Source of the DNA: Pseudomonas orientalis
Lineage (GTDB): Bacteria > Pseudomonadota > Gammaproteobacteria > Pseudomonadales > Pseudomonadaceae
NCBI RefSeq assembly: GCF_022807995.1
Contig: NZ_CP094351.1
Span: forward strand, 2,697,001-2,761,000
DNA length: 64,000 nucleotides
Direction of reading: 5' to 3'
In this document: in pieces, positions 1 to 8,159 of the stretch
Position numbering within the stretch: position 1 is the first letter of the stretch
Layout: every line of letters begins with the position of its first letter
Notes under the pieces: model-generated
Seen by the model: only the letters and a program-made list of their open reading frames with translations
Databases searched by the model: none
What the model was told of the DNA's origin: nothing
Position numbers and translations under genes: made by a program

Positions 1-1221
1 GCCATCGATGTAATGGGCGCCAAGATCCTGCGCCTGGACGCCAATGGCTTTCTCGGCGTGGAACGCAAGCTCGACGGCAGCGCCTGGTCGGAAAGCCATC
101 CGCTGTCGATCACCGGCAACCAGTTGCTGGGCGGCGCGATTCGCAAGGCCGGGGGGTTCAGCTTCCAGGAACTGAACCTCACCGTCGACGATATCGCCTC
201 CATGTCCCACGGCGGCGCCGATCTGTCCTATGACTTCATCACCCGGCCGGCCTACCAGCACGCGTTGCTGATGGGCGACGCCGAGTTCCTGCGCCTGATG
301 CTGCGTCAGATGCACAGCCTCGGCATCGACCCCGGCTCGCTGATCCACGCGCTGCAAAACCACGACGAACTGACCCTGGAACTGGTTCACTTCTGGACCC
401 TGCATGCCCATGACAGCTTCATGTTCCAGGGCCAGACCTTCCCCGGCAATATCCTGCGCGAACATATCCGCGAGCAGATGTACGAGCGTTTGACCGGCGA
501 ACACGCGCCATACAACCTCAAGTTCGTCACCAACGGCGTGTCCTGCACCACCGCCAGTATCATCACCGCCGCCCTCGGTATTCGCGACCTGGACGCGATC
601 ACCGCGGCCGACGTGCAGCAGATTCGCCAGATCCATTTGCTGCTGGTGATGTACAACGCCATGCAGCCGGGGGTGTTTGCGCTGTCCGGTTGGGACCTGG
701 TGGGTGCCTTGCCATTGGCCGCCGAAGAGGTCGGGCATTTGATGGCCGACGGCGACACGCGCTGGATTCATCGCGGCGCTTACGACCTGGTGGACCTCAA
801 CCCCGACGCCGAACTGTCGGCCGGGCAGATGCCGCGTTCCAGAAGCCTGTACGGCAGCTTGAACAGCCAGTTGCAGGACCCGGACTCCTTCGCCTCGCAG
901 TTGCAGAAGATCCTCGGCGTGCGCCGTGCCTACGACATTGCCGCCAGTCGCCAGATCCTGATTCCGGATGTCGAGCACCCCGGCCTGCTGGTCATGGTGC
1001 ACGAGTTGCCGGCAGGCAAGGGCACGCAGATCACTGCGCTGAACTTCGGCGCCACGCCGATCACCGAATCCCTGCACCTGCCCAATATCGCACCGGGGCC
1101 GGTGGTGGACATCATCAATGAGCGAGTGGAAGGGGATTTGACCGAGGAGGGCACCTTCACGATTACGCTGGACGCCTATGAAGGGCTGGCCTTGCGGGTG
1201 GTGAGCAGTACGCCGATGTAA
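1..1221 (+). CDS. treS: Trehalose synthase / maltose alpha-D-glucosyltransferase, C-terminal part
   Basis: This is the 3' portion of a GH13 enzyme that interconverts maltose and trehalose. The frame is open from base 1 (AIDVMGAK...), so the true start lies upstream and the ATG at 13 is internal. Visible motifs are the nucleophile region [10 protein letters not shown] and the NHD region LQNHDELT, followed by a long helical stretch and a C-terminal beta domain. The sequence resembles the shorter, roughly 690-residue Pseudomonas trehalose synthase rather than the long TreS-maltokinase fusion; about 406 residues are present. The nucleophile assignment is family knowledge. The exact substrate preference (trehalose versus other alpha-glucosyl acceptors) is inferred. 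Confidence 0.8.
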   Translation, partial: AIDVMGAKILRLDANGFLGVERKLDGSAWSESHPLSITGNQLLGGAIRKAGGFSFQELNLTVDDIASMSHGGADLSYDFITRPAYQHALLMGDAEFLRLMLRQMHSLGIDPGSLIHALQNHDELTLELVHFWTLHAHDSFMFQGQTFPGNILREHIREQMYERLTGEHAPYNLKFVTNGVSCTTASIITAALGIRDLDAITAADVQQIRQIHLLLVMYNAMQPGVFALSGWDLVGALPLAAEEVGHLMADGDTRWIHRGAYDLVDLNPDAELSAGQMPRSRSLYGSLNSQLQDPDSFASQLQKILGVRRAYDIAASRQILIPDVEHPGLLVMVHELPAGKGTQITALNFGATPITESLHLPNIAPGPVVDIINERVEGDLTEEGTFTITLDAYEGLALRVVSSTPM

Positions 1222-1245
1222 CTGCGGTAAGGGCGGTCTCTTACA

Positions 1246-1285
1246 CGCCGGGTTGAAGGACGTTTTAATATCGTTCAACCCGGCG
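1246..1285. terminator. 12-bp inverted repeat between convergent genes
   Basis: CGCCGGGTTGAA (1246-1257) and TTCAACCCGGCG (1274-1285) are perfectly complementary across a 16-nt loop. The hairpin lies between the trehalose synthase gene and the convergent glycine-zipper gene. The T tract is poor on both strands, so a bidirectional terminator role is inferred from position. Confidence 0.5.
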
Positions 1286-1311
1286 AGTTTGCTGAGGGAA
1301 CAGCGTGCGGA

Positions 1312-1719
1312 TCAGCGGTGCTTGTTCTTGTGTTTATGCTTGTTGCCTTTGTGTTTTCCGCCGTCATCCCCCAGGTTGTTGCCCACCGCGCCACCGGCGG
1401 CGCCACCCAGGCCGGCTCCAATAGCCGAACCGGTGCTGCCGCCCAGGTGATTGCCAATCACTGAACCACCCGCAGCCCCAATCCCGCCGCCCAGTGCCGC
1501 TTCCGCTCGATTGCCTTTGCGCGCGCCCACCGCGCTGCCGGTCGCACCGCCTACGCCGGCGCCGATGGCCGCACCGGTCGAGCCACCGAGCTGTCCGCCC
1601 ACGACATTACCCAGCACGCCGCCGACACCGCCGCCCAGAGCGGTTGTGCCATCCCCGGCGGCCGAAGCGCCTTGGGAGATCAGGATGCCCAATGCCAGGG
1701 CTGGGAGAGTCATTTTCAT
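1312..1719 (-). CDS. Small secreted glycine-zipper protein
   Basis: 135 residues. An N-terminal signal peptide (MKMTLPALALGILISQGASAA) is followed by repeated G/A-rich glycine-zipper stretches (GGxxGxxxGxxxG pattern, residues about 25-115) and a Lys/His-rich tail ending KHKNKHR. The ATG at 1719 is chosen because TTGAGG lies 9 nt upstream; the longer frame beginning with TTG at 1734 would start inside that Shine-Dalgarno sequence. Glycine-zipper segments in other bacteria insert in or associate with membranes. The basic His-rich tail could bind metal or nucleic acid, but this is speculation. It is monocistronic and convergent with the preceding gene. Function unknown. Confidence 0.75.
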   Translation of the reverse strand: MKMTLPALALGILISQGASAAGDGTTALGGGVGGVLGNVVGGQLGGSTGAAIGAGVGGATGSAVGARKGNRAEAALGGGIGAAGGSVIGNHLGGSTGSAIGAGLGGAAGGAVGNNLGDDGGKHKGNKHKHKNKHR

Positions 1720-1848
1720 TTTTTTATACCTCAAGGGCTGTCGCAGGCGCTCACGGGTAAAGCACGCCTGTGTTGAGATTAGAGCACAAGCGCTGACCCC
1801 GCCGTTCCTGCTATAGCGATATCAGCAAAGAAAATTTTTTTCAGCCCC

Positions 1849-1875
1849 CTTGAAATCCTTTTGCGCGTCCATAAA
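1849..1875 (+). promoter_or_regulatory. Sigma32-like heat-shock promoter of ibpA
   Basis: CTTGAAA (1849-1855), a 12-nt spacer, then TCCATAAA (1868-1875) matches the RpoH consensus CTTGAAA-N11-16-CCCCATNT well at -35 and partly at -10. It lies 70-95 nt upstream of an Hsp20 gene, where such a promoter is expected. Confidence 0.6.
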
Positions 1876-1884
1876 TTTTTGATC

Positions 1885-1940
1885 ACGCGATGCCGAATGC
1901 GGGTCGCGTACTAAATCACTTGGAGAAACTCAGGAGATTT
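1885..1940 (+). promoter_or_regulatory. Putative RNA thermometer (SD-sequestering leader)
   Basis: Two consecutive hairpins occupy the ibpA leader. The first pairs ACGCGA (1885-1890) with TCGCGT (1904-1909), with an inner CCG/CGG. The second (1913-1940) pairs AAATC, CTTGG and intervening bases with TCAGG and GATTT, leaving an A-A mismatch, a G-U and a small loop. It buries the Shine-Dalgarno AGGAG (1932-1936) 8 nt before the ATG. Imperfect pairing over the SD of small heat-shock genes is the hallmark of ROSE-type thermometers, known upstream of ibpA in pseudomonads. Melting behaviour is inferred. Confidence 0.65.
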
Positions 1941-1944
1941 TAAA

Positions 1945-2403
1945 ATGGCTACTACCCTTTCGTTGGCTCCACTGTTCCGTCAATCGGTGGGCTTTGATCG
2001 CTTCAATGACCTGTTCGAGTCGGCGCTGCGCAGCGAGGCTCCGAATTCCTATCCACCTCACAACGTGGAAAAGCACGGTGATGACGCCTACCGGATTGTC
2101 ATTGCAGTGGCTGGCCTGACCGAGGAGGATCTGGATATCCAGGTCGAACGAGGCGTATTGACGGTTTCCGGCGGCAAACGCGAAACCGACGAGAAGGTCG
2201 CTTATCTGCACCAGGGCATCGCCCAGCGTGCTTTCCGGTTGTCGTTCCGCCTGGCGGACCACATCGAAGTACGTGGCGCTGCCTTGAACAACGGGCTGCT
2301 GAGCATCGACCTGCTGCGCGAGGTGCCTGAAGAGGCCAAACCCAAACGCATCATGATTGGTGGCGAAGCCAAGCCTGAGCTGCGTCAGGTAAGTTTGCAG
2401 TAA
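1945..2403 (+). CDS. ibpA: Small heat-shock protein Hsp20/IbpA
   Basis: 152-residue cytoplasmic holdase of the alpha-crystallin family, which binds unfolding proteins for later refolding by DnaK/ClpB. A short N-terminal arm (MATTLSLAPLFRQSVGFDRFNDLFESAL) precedes the crystallin domain (residues about 38-130), with typical IVIAVAGLTEEDLDIQVERG and GIAQRAFRLSFRLADHI segments. A tail contains an IMI-type motif used for oligomer packing. The start follows AGGAG with 8-nt spacing. A sigma32-like promoter and an SD-sequestering hairpin precede it, and a strong terminator follows, so it is a monocistronic heat-shock unit. Confidence 0.93.
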   Translation: MATTLSLAPLFRQSVGFDRFNDLFESALRSEAPNSYPPHNVEKHGDDAYRIVIAVAGLTEEDLDIQVERGVLTVSGGKRETDEKVAYLHQGIAQRAFRLSFRLADHIEVRGAALNNGLLSIDLLREVPEEAKPKRIMIGGEAKPELRQVSLQ

Positions 2404-2420
2404 CGCAATCGGCGGTAAGA

Positions 2421-2446
2421 AGGCGCTCTTCGGAGCGCCTTTTTTT
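2421..2446 (+). terminator. Rho-independent terminator after ibpA
   Basis: GGCGCTC-TTCG-GAGCGCC followed by seven T residues, 18 nt after the ibpA stop codon. Confidence 0.9.
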
Positions 2447-2552
2447 GTGCGTGCGCAAAGTTGCTGCCACAAGGTCGCGGCTTGCGCGACCATTCATTTT
2501 GAACTGCCCGCACCGCAGAGTGCCGAAACTCTACAACCTGGAGGAATCAGCC

Positions 2553-2669
2553 ATGACCGAAGAAAAGCCCAAGGAACCCGAAGAGCAAACGCCGGCGCAC
2601 TCCACCGAAGAGGAGCGTGAGCGACTCAAGGATTTCAACAAGGACGGTATCCCGCCGGGCGCGTGCTGA
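2553..2669 (+). CDS. 38-residue hydrophilic hypothetical protein
   Basis: A very small Glu/Lys/Pro-rich polypeptide beginning MTEEKPKEPEEQTP and ending DGIPPGAC. GGAGG sits 9 nt before the ATG, a strong and well-placed Shine-Dalgarno, which is the main argument for translation. There is no signal peptide or membrane segment and the protein is probably disordered. It lies between the ibpA terminator and a second small acidic protein, and the two may be co-expressed. I do not recognise a family. Confidence 0.55.
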   Translation: MTEEKPKEPEEQTPAHSTEEERERLKDFNKDGIPPGAC

Positions 2670-2746
2670 AGGGCACTCGCGCGTTCTGTTTGAACAGCCT
2701 ACTCAGCCCTGTGCGCAACCGCGCGCTACTGCAATAGAGGTGATTT

Positions 2747-2962
2747 ATGGTCGATGACAATAACGGTCCCGCAGCGCCCTATCCCGGACCGGATAAGCAA
2801 GTGCCCGACCTGGGCGAAGGTCACGGGACAGGCCTGGATCAGGCTGAATCCGAGCCCAGGCAGGGCACAGGCGAGAAGCCGGAAGATTGGAACCCCCCGC
2901 CGGGCAATCCCGGATCGGATCAGGATGCCCAGACCGACCGTAACAATGGCGGTGCGAAGTAG
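2747..2962 (+). CDS. 71-residue Pro/Gly/Asp-rich hypothetical protein
   Basis: Disordered-looking acidic protein (MVDDNNGPAAPYPGPDK...TDRNNGGAK) with repeated PGP/PGN/GTG elements and no membrane segment. AGAGGTG 6 nt before the ATG is a good Shine-Dalgarno, and a hairpin plus T-run terminator follows the stop by 24 nt, supporting a real transcription unit. Composition and length resemble stress-associated small proteins, but no family is recognised and the function is unknown. Confidence 0.6.
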   Translation: MVDDNNGPAAPYPGPDKQVPDLGEGHGTGLDQAESEPRQGTGEKPEDWNPPPGNPGSDQDAQTDRNNGGAK

Positions 2963-2985
2963 TCCGTTCCACAGCATGACCTGAC

Positions 2986-3011
2986 AAAACCCGGCCAAGT
3001 GCCGGGTTTTT
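2986..3011. terminator. Rho-independent terminator
   Basis: AAAACCCGGC-CAAGT-GCCGGGTTTTT closes the small-protein unit; A and T tracts flank both sides, so it could act in both directions. Confidence 0.85.
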
Positions 3012-3061
3012 CGTTTGCAGGCAGGAGGGATGACTGCTCCCCGAGTGGGAATGGTGTTCAT

Positions 3062-3477
3062 GAAGAATTATTTAGGTTGCGCCCGCAGGTGATTCCTACT
3101 CGATATTCCACTCGGCTCAGCCGGTCTTCGTGCATGCAGATTAATATCCGGTAATCAGCACGTTAGAAAATATGCAGGCAGTTAACCGGACTTCAGTGCC
3201 GTGATTTTTATTAGCTTCCTATCTTTATTTTCAAGTTGGCTATTCCAAAAAGGTCTTTTGTGGAGAAATCCAAGCCATGTTTTAGTGCCGATGGATGTAA
3301 CAATTTGTTTCAGTTTTCTGCCGTTTTTCGGTACCGGCAAGGGGGCTTTCTGTCGGCGAACAGGTGAGTGCCGTTCGTTGCGACGCTGTGGGTTAAGCCT
3401 GGGACATTGATGATTTTGCGTGTGTCTGTCCGGCGCACCGCAAACAAGGGATTTGACAATTATCGAGGCTTGAACCC
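3062..3477. other. AT-richer intergenic stretch upstream of the PEPC-like operon
   Basis: About 415 nt with noticeably lower G+C than the flanks. A 69-codon frame at 3201-3410 has no Shine-Dalgarno and an implausible composition, and is not called. The region presumably carries the promoter of the following operon (TTGACAAT at 3453-3460 is a possible -35), but no clear -10 or operator can be assigned. Confidence 0.4.
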
Positions 3478-6165
3478 ATGAATCATGTGATCAATTCCAT
3501 ACTGGAAAATGCATCAACTCGCCCCTCAATCGGCCACACCAACCCCGCGCTACTGCATGATGTTTTATGGCGAGCACTGGAGCACGCACTCAAGGCCAAC
3601 ACCGATGATGCCTCCCAAACCCCGCACACCCGCGCCTGCCTGAGGATCTACGCTGAAATCGATACGCTGGCGTACCTGGACAAGGCGGATTCGAAGTTGG
3701 CGGCTGCCCTGGGCAAGGCGTTCTTCGAATCGCGCTCCAGCAAAGACGTCGAGGCGTTCTGGAAATTATTGCTGATCAAGCAACTGCTGTTCGAATTGTC
3801 GGTCAGGAGTGTGGCCAGCCAGATTGCTTCGCAGGCCAGCCTTCCTCGTCAGTTGCTCACGCTCGATTCGCAGTTGGTTGCAGCCCCGTCGGGGGTCAAT
3901 ATCAGCCTGGGTCTGCTGTGCAAGGAAACCGACCAGCTCAAACATTCCGTTGTACTGGCGTTGCAGAAACTGGCACAGCACATCGAAGACCGTGGCCTCA
4001 AAAAGCCTCAAGTCACCTCGCAGATCCTGCTGGAGTTGTACAACGCCGTGTGGTCGGGCAGTAATGGCACCGATATCGAGTCGCAGATTTTTTACGCCGA
4101 CAGCGTGTATGACGCGCTGCCCGACGTGCATCACGCCCTGGGCCTGGCGCCGCAGGAAAAATGGCTGACTTTGTTTACCTGGCTATACGGCGACAAGGAT
4201 GGCCGCCCCTATGACACCAACCAGCACACCGAAACCCTGGTGCTTGCGCTGGAAACGGCGCTGCGCAAGCGCTATATCGCCGATATCGACCACTTGATCA
4301 AGGAGGGTGGCGCACGGCACCGCCTGGAAGAGATTCGCGCTCGCGTGGACAAGGATCAACCCGGGCATTTCGAGCATCCCGCCGAGCTGATCGATGCACT
4401 GAGCAGTATCCGTTTTACCCAGCCGGCCGCCATCGACCGTCTGCTGCTGCGGGTGCATGCATTTGGCTTTCACTATCTGGATATCGAGTTTCGTGAAAAC
4501 GCCGAGATGTTCAGCAGCGTGGTCGATGAGATTCTGTCCAGCCAGTGGCTGGAAACCATCGGCTTCGGTCAAGGCCGGCACTATCACGAGCTGGATGAGC
4601 GTGCGCGTCAGGCCGCGCTTGAGGTCGCGCTGGACGGCGGGGCGGCCCAGTCGCCCGCTGCCTTGTGGCAAGCGTATCTGCAACGCACCGCGGCACTTTA
4701 CACCCGCAAAGTCGAGCAATACGCCGGCCAGGATTACATTGCGCTGATGGAGCAGGACCCAAGCTATATCCGCATGCACGATGCGCGCAACGCGGTCGAG
4801 CGGTTTGAAATGATCGACCGTTATCGCGACCGCATGAAAATCCACGGGATCGCCGAGTACACCTCGGCCCTCAGCGCGCTGGAGGTGCTGTTCCTGATGA
4901 AGGCGGCCCAGGTGCGGGACGGGATCGACATCGCCCTGCAACCCGAAGACCTGGCAGGTGCCGAGCGCACGCTGGCCACAGTGCATGAGGTGTACGAAAA
5001 CCCGCTGTACCGCCAGCATCTGGCAACGCGCGGTAACCGCCAATACATCACGTTCGGCCCCAGCGACACCGGCAAGCAAGGCGGCAAGGCCATGCACAAA
5101 CTGAACATGGCGATTGCCAACCAGCACAAGCTGATCGCAGCCCGCTACGGCATCGAGGTGGTGGTCCACGTCATTATGGGCGGGGAACATGCACGCTGTA
5201 ACGGGGTGATAGCCGAAACCTTGCAGGAGTTCGGCGCGCTGGAGGGCCCGGAAACCCGCTTCATGCTGGCCGGCTGCGCGGAGATGCGTGGGCATCTGCT
5301 GACCCGCAACCAGTCCGTCAATTTCCTCAGCCAGTTGTACCGGATGCACGCCGAGCCTCAGCCGCAACCGTCCGAGGCTGTCATTGCCGGCAGGATGCAA
5401 CGTTGGGGGGAGGTGGTGCGCCGCTACCAGGCGACGTTCTTCGAGCATCCGGCGCTGCCTTCACTGCTGCGCGATCTGGCGCGGTTCGATGTGGTCAGGG
5501 CCACCGCCAAAGGCACCCGGCCGCCTTCTCGTATCTTCAACATCAAGGTGTTCGAGTCGCGACCCGATGCCATTCGTGCGATTCCGTGGACCCGCGCCTT
5601 GCTGGCCGGCGGGTTGCACAGCGAACTGATCGGCGTCGGGCAGTTCGCGCAAGCGCCTGCAACGCAGCTGTCGAAGGCTTTCAACGAGGATGAGAGCTTT
5701 CACACCTACGTCAAAGGCATGGCCTACGCCACTGCGCGAACCGACCTCAAATGCGCCTGGCTGACCCTGACCGGCAGCATCCCGGAAAAGGCCCACATCC
5801 TGGCACTGGCGCAAGCCCTGAAGACCGAAGCCGTCGGCACCGCCGAACAACTGCTGGCCAGCCTGCACCTGGAAGTGATTGAAGGTAAGCGCTTCGTGTA
5901 CAAAGCCACCACCGGCACCGAGCCGGCAGACCCATGGAAAATCAAGGAAGGCAGCTTGCTCAACCTGTGGCCCAGCCTCAAGGCAGAGGTGTACCGCAAG
6001 GAAAAGAACCTGCGAATCTATCGGTTGTTTCTGATCTACGCCAAAAGCAATCCCGCGTTCATCCAGTCCTCATCGCTGAATGATTTCTACAGCGGGTTCC
6101 TCGCGGCCGTGAGTACCGATGCAGGTCTGGTCGATCCCACAAGCGCCCACCATTTCACCTGGTGA
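3478..6165 (+). CDS. Divergent phosphoenolpyruvate-carboxylase-like protein
   Basis: 895 residues, the length and overall helical layout of bacterial PEPC. PEPC-type blocks are recognisable: YGDKDGRP near residue 237 (for GGDRDGNP), DIEFREN in the arginine region, GPSDTGKQGG with K533 (for GYSDSxKDxG), and IRAIPW with R700. Several family hallmarks are absent or changed: I find no N-terminal TAHPTE catalytic-His motif, the HGRGGSxGRGG loop is replaced by H564-VIMGGEHARCNG, and the C-terminus ends HHFTW instead of NTG. GAGG lies 9 nt before the ATG. It leads a unit with a 2-hydroxyacid dehydrogenase and an RraA-family protein. Oxaloacetate formation from PEP is therefore doubtful; related chemistry on another enolphosphate or oxoacid is a guess. 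Confidence 0.75.
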   Translation: MNHVINSILENASTRPSIGHTNPALLHDVLWRALEHALKANTDDASQTPHTRACLRIYAEIDTLAYLDKADSKLAAALGKAFFESRSSKDVEAFWKLLLIKQLLFELSVRSVASQIASQASLPRQLLTLDSQLVAAPSGVNISLGLLCKETDQLKHSVVLALQKLAQHIEDRGLKKPQVTSQILLELYNAVWSGSNGTDIESQIFYADSVYDALPDVHHALGLAPQEKWLTLFTWLYGDKDGRPYDTNQHTETLVLALETALRKRYIADIDHLIKEGGARHRLEEIRARVDKDQPGHFEHPAELIDALSSIRFTQPAAIDRLLLRVHAFGFHYLDIEFRENAEMFSSVVDEILSSQWLETIGFGQGRHYHELDERARQAALEVALDGGAAQSPAALWQAYLQRTAALYTRKVEQYAGQDYIALMEQDPSYIRMHDARNAVERFEMIDRYRDRMKIHGIAEYTSALSALEVLFLMKAAQVRDGIDIALQPEDLAGAERTLATVHEVYENPLYRQHLATRGNRQYITFGPSDTGKQGGKAMHKLNMAIANQHKLIAARYGIEVVVHVIMGGEHARCNGVIAETLQEFGALEGPETRFMLAGCAEMRGHLLTRNQSVNFLSQLYRMHAEPQPQPSEAVIAGRMQRWGEVVRRYQATFFEHPALPSLLRDLARFDVVRATAKGTRPPSRIFNIKVFESRPDAIRAIPWTRALLAGGLHSELIGVGQFAQAPATQLSKAFNEDESFHTYVKGMAYATARTDLKCAWLTLTGSIPEKAHILALAQALKTEAVGTAEQLLASLHLEVIEGKRFVYKATTGTEPADPWKIKEGSLLNLWPSLKAEVYRKEKNLRIYRLFLIYAKSNPAFIQSSSLNDFYSGFLAAVSTDAGLVDPTSAHHFTW

Positions 6166-6171
6166 TTAACC

Positions 6172-6199
6172 CCGATGCCTGGGGCAACCTGGGCATCGG
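6172..6199 (+). repeat. 8-bp inverted repeat in the intercistronic gap
   Basis: CCGATGCC (6172-6179) and GGCATCGG (6192-6199) are perfectly complementary across 12 nt, just after the PEPC-like stop. There is no T tract, so it looks like an mRNA-stabilising or attenuating hairpin rather than a full terminator. Confidence 0.5.
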
Positions 6200-6229
6200 C
6201 AGGCGCTACCCTCCAAGAGGATCAACTGT

Positions 6230-7285
6230 ATGGCATTGACCACCCTGATACTGGATGCCCCCGGGCCGCCGTTACTGTTTGAGGAAGTCGATCGCTTTCT
6301 CGAACTGGACCTGGGCGTCACCCTCAACCTGCACTATTGCGCCGACAAAGAGCGCATTCGGCAGCACTACGGCACGCGCATTGACTATGCCGAGATCAAC
6401 TGCCATGACGAGCCGGCCTTTATTGCCGCCGTGACTCAGGCCGGCGGCTATAGCGTGTTCAAGACGCGCCTGAACATCCCCTTGGGCGCCGGCCTGATCC
6501 GCGCCGCCACCTCGACGGCGCTGGCCACGCCACTGCGCGCCATCGCTCAGGCTGGCACGGGGGTCAATCATATTGATCGGCTTGAGTGCGAACAGTGTGG
6601 CGTGGCAGTACTCAACACCCCAGGTTCCAACGCGACCGCCGTTTCCGAATACGTCGTGGCCCAGGCGCTGTTTCTGTCACGCGACCTGGATGACTACAAC
6701 GCCGAAACGCACAATGGCCATTGGGCAAAAGGCAGCTTGGCACCTGCTCCCGAATACGCCGAACTGACGCTTGGCCTGGTGGGCACCGGCAGCATTGCCC
6801 GGCAGGTGGCGCGCAAGGCTGCGGCGCTGGGCATCAAGGTGATCGCCACCGGGTCCGAACGTTTTACCGAACCGGTGGCGCACAGCCTCGGACTTGAACG
6901 AAGGGCAGGTCTTGAACAGTTACTGGCCGAGGCGGACATCGTCTCGATCCACGTACCGCTCACCCCGCAGACCCGAGGCTTGTTCGGCACTGCCGAGTTC
7001 CGGCAGATGCGCCAGGGCTCAATCCTCATCAATACCGCGCGCGGCGGGATCGTCGACGAGCAGCAGTTGGCCGCCTTCATGCGCGAGTTTCCCAGGCATA
7101 TCAAAGCGGTGGCCATCGATACCTTTGCTCTGGAGAAAGACCGCTTCGACTCGCCATTGACCGCTATTGCCAATGCGCAGCTGACGCCGCATATCGCCGG
7201 CAATACCACCACGGCAATCCGGACGGCATCACGCCAGATCGTCGACAAGATCCACGCATTCAGCGCCAGCGCCACCGCGCGTTGA
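6230..7285 (+). CDS. D-isomer-specific 2-hydroxyacid dehydrogenase
   Basis: 351-residue NAD(P)-dependent oxidoreductase interconverting a 2-oxoacid and a D-2-hydroxyacid. The Rossmann motif is GLVGTGSIARQVA (near residues 182-194), followed by ADIVSIHVPLTPQTRGLF and GSILINTARGGIVDE, which carries the substrate-binding Arg. A Glu in FALEKDRF and the catalytic His in TPHIAGNTT complete the set. The N-terminal substrate domain is unlike SerA or lactate dehydrogenase, so the substrate cannot be named. AAGAGGA precedes the ATG. It sits between a PEPC-like gene and an RraA-like gene, implying a pathway built on a C4-C6 oxoacid. Confidence 0.85.
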   Translation: MALTTLILDAPGPPLLFEEVDRFLELDLGVTLNLHYCADKERIRQHYGTRIDYAEINCHDEPAFIAAVTQAGGYSVFKTRLNIPLGAGLIRAATSTALATPLRAIAQAGTGVNHIDRLECEQCGVAVLNTPGSNATAVSEYVVAQALFLSRDLDDYNAETHNGHWAKGSLAPAPEYAELTLGLVGTGSIARQVARKAAALGIKVIATGSERFTEPVAHSLGLERRAGLEQLLAEADIVSIHVPLTPQTRGLFGTAEFRQMRQGSILINTARGGIVDEQQLAAFMREFPRHIKAVAIDTFALEKDRFDSPLTAIANAQLTPHIAGNTTTAIRTASRQIVDKIHAFSASATAR

Positions 7286-7312
7286 CCCCCAGGACACAAG
7301 GAAGGCCATATC

Positions 7313-7966
7313 ATGCAAACCTCTATTTTTACCCGTCTCGACGCCCTGAGTTGCACCGACCTCAGCGATGCGATGGACCGCCTCAACATCGTTTGCCAAT
7401 GCACCGACATCATGCCCCTGGACCGCACGTTCAAGCTCACGGGCAAAGCCTGGACCCTGCGCTATGGCCCCATTGGCCTGGACGGCGGCTCGGTGGGTGA
7501 TTACATCGATGACCTCCAAGCCGGCCAAGTGGTGGTGATCGACAATCAGGGGCGGCAGGACACCACCGTGTGGGGGGATTTGCTGACCTCTACCGCCTCG
7601 CGCAAAGACTTGGCCGGTACGGTGATTGACGGCATCTGCCGCGACGTTGATCGTGCGCTGGAGCTTGACTACCCGATCTTTTCCCGCGGCAACTGGATGC
7701 GTACCGGCAAGGACCGCGTGCGTGTCGAAGCCATCCAGGCACCCGTGACGCTGGGCGGCGTCAGGGTACAACCGGATGACTGGTTGCGCGGCGATGGTGA
7801 TGGCCTGGTGGTGATTCCCGCCGGTTCACTGAGCCAGGTGCTGGCGGTGGCCGAAGAAATCCACCAGGCCGAAGAGCATATTCGTGCGGCGATCGAGGCA
7901 GGCGTGCCGTTGCGCCAGGCTCGCGCCGATTATGGCTACCACGCTTTGCAGACGCCGCGTGGCTGA
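7313..7966 (+). CDS. RraA-family protein (aldolase/decarboxylase-like)
   Basis: 217 residues of the RraA / HMG-CHA aldolase family. The conserved block WGDLLTSTA...GTVIDGICRDVD (about residues 84-110) carries the Arg and Asp that bind pyruvate and the divalent metal in 4-hydroxy-4-methyl-2-oxoglutarate aldolases and their oxaloacetate decarboxylase side activity. This favours an enzyme over the RNase E inhibitor RraA. AAGGA precedes the ATG by about 9 nt. It is third in a unit with PEPC-like and hydroxyacid dehydrogenase genes (27-nt spacing) and is followed by a terminator. A retro-aldol or beta-decarboxylation step on the dehydrogenase product or substrate is inferred. Confidence 0.8.
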   Translation: MQTSIFTRLDALSCTDLSDAMDRLNIVCQCTDIMPLDRTFKLTGKAWTLRYGPIGLDGGSVGDYIDDLQAGQVVVIDNQGRQDTTVWGDLLTSTASRKDLAGTVIDGICRDVDRALELDYPIFSRGNWMRTGKDRVRVEAIQAPVTLGGVRVQPDDWLRGDGDGLVVIPAGSLSQVLAVAEEIHQAEEHIRAAIEAGVPLRQARADYGYHALQTPRG

Positions 7967-7980
7967 CGGGCCAACGGCAG

Positions 7981-8004
7981 AAGCCGCAGTGGGTGCGGCT
8001 TTTT
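7981..8004 (+). terminator. Rho-independent terminator
   Basis: AAGCCGC-AGTGGGT-GCGGCTTTTT, 14 nt after the RraA-like stop, ends the three-gene unit. Confidence 0.85.
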
Positions 8005-8121
8005 GTTGATGCCGGTTCCGGTGAAGTTTCACCAGTTCAGCCTGCTGGCCTCGGCCCTGCTGCAGAGCGGCTTCTCTATTAATTAGCGAAACGGGCTACG
8101 GGGACGGAATTGGCTTTGTCT

Positions 8122-8149
8122 AAAAAAGCCCCGCAAAAAAGTGCGGGGC
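8122..8149 (-). terminator. Rho-independent terminator of the DUF3606 gene
   Basis: Read on the minus strand: GCCCCGC-ACTTTTTT-GCGGGGC followed by a run of six T residues, 10 nt past the stop codon of the 58-residue gene. Confidence 0.88.
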
Positions 8150-8159
8150 GTTACCACGC

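Noticed and set aside
3201-3410. 69-codon frame in the AT-rich leader of the PEPC-like operon
   Set aside because: No Shine-Dalgarno, composition (many Phe, Ser, Cys, Arg) typical of random AT-rich sequence.
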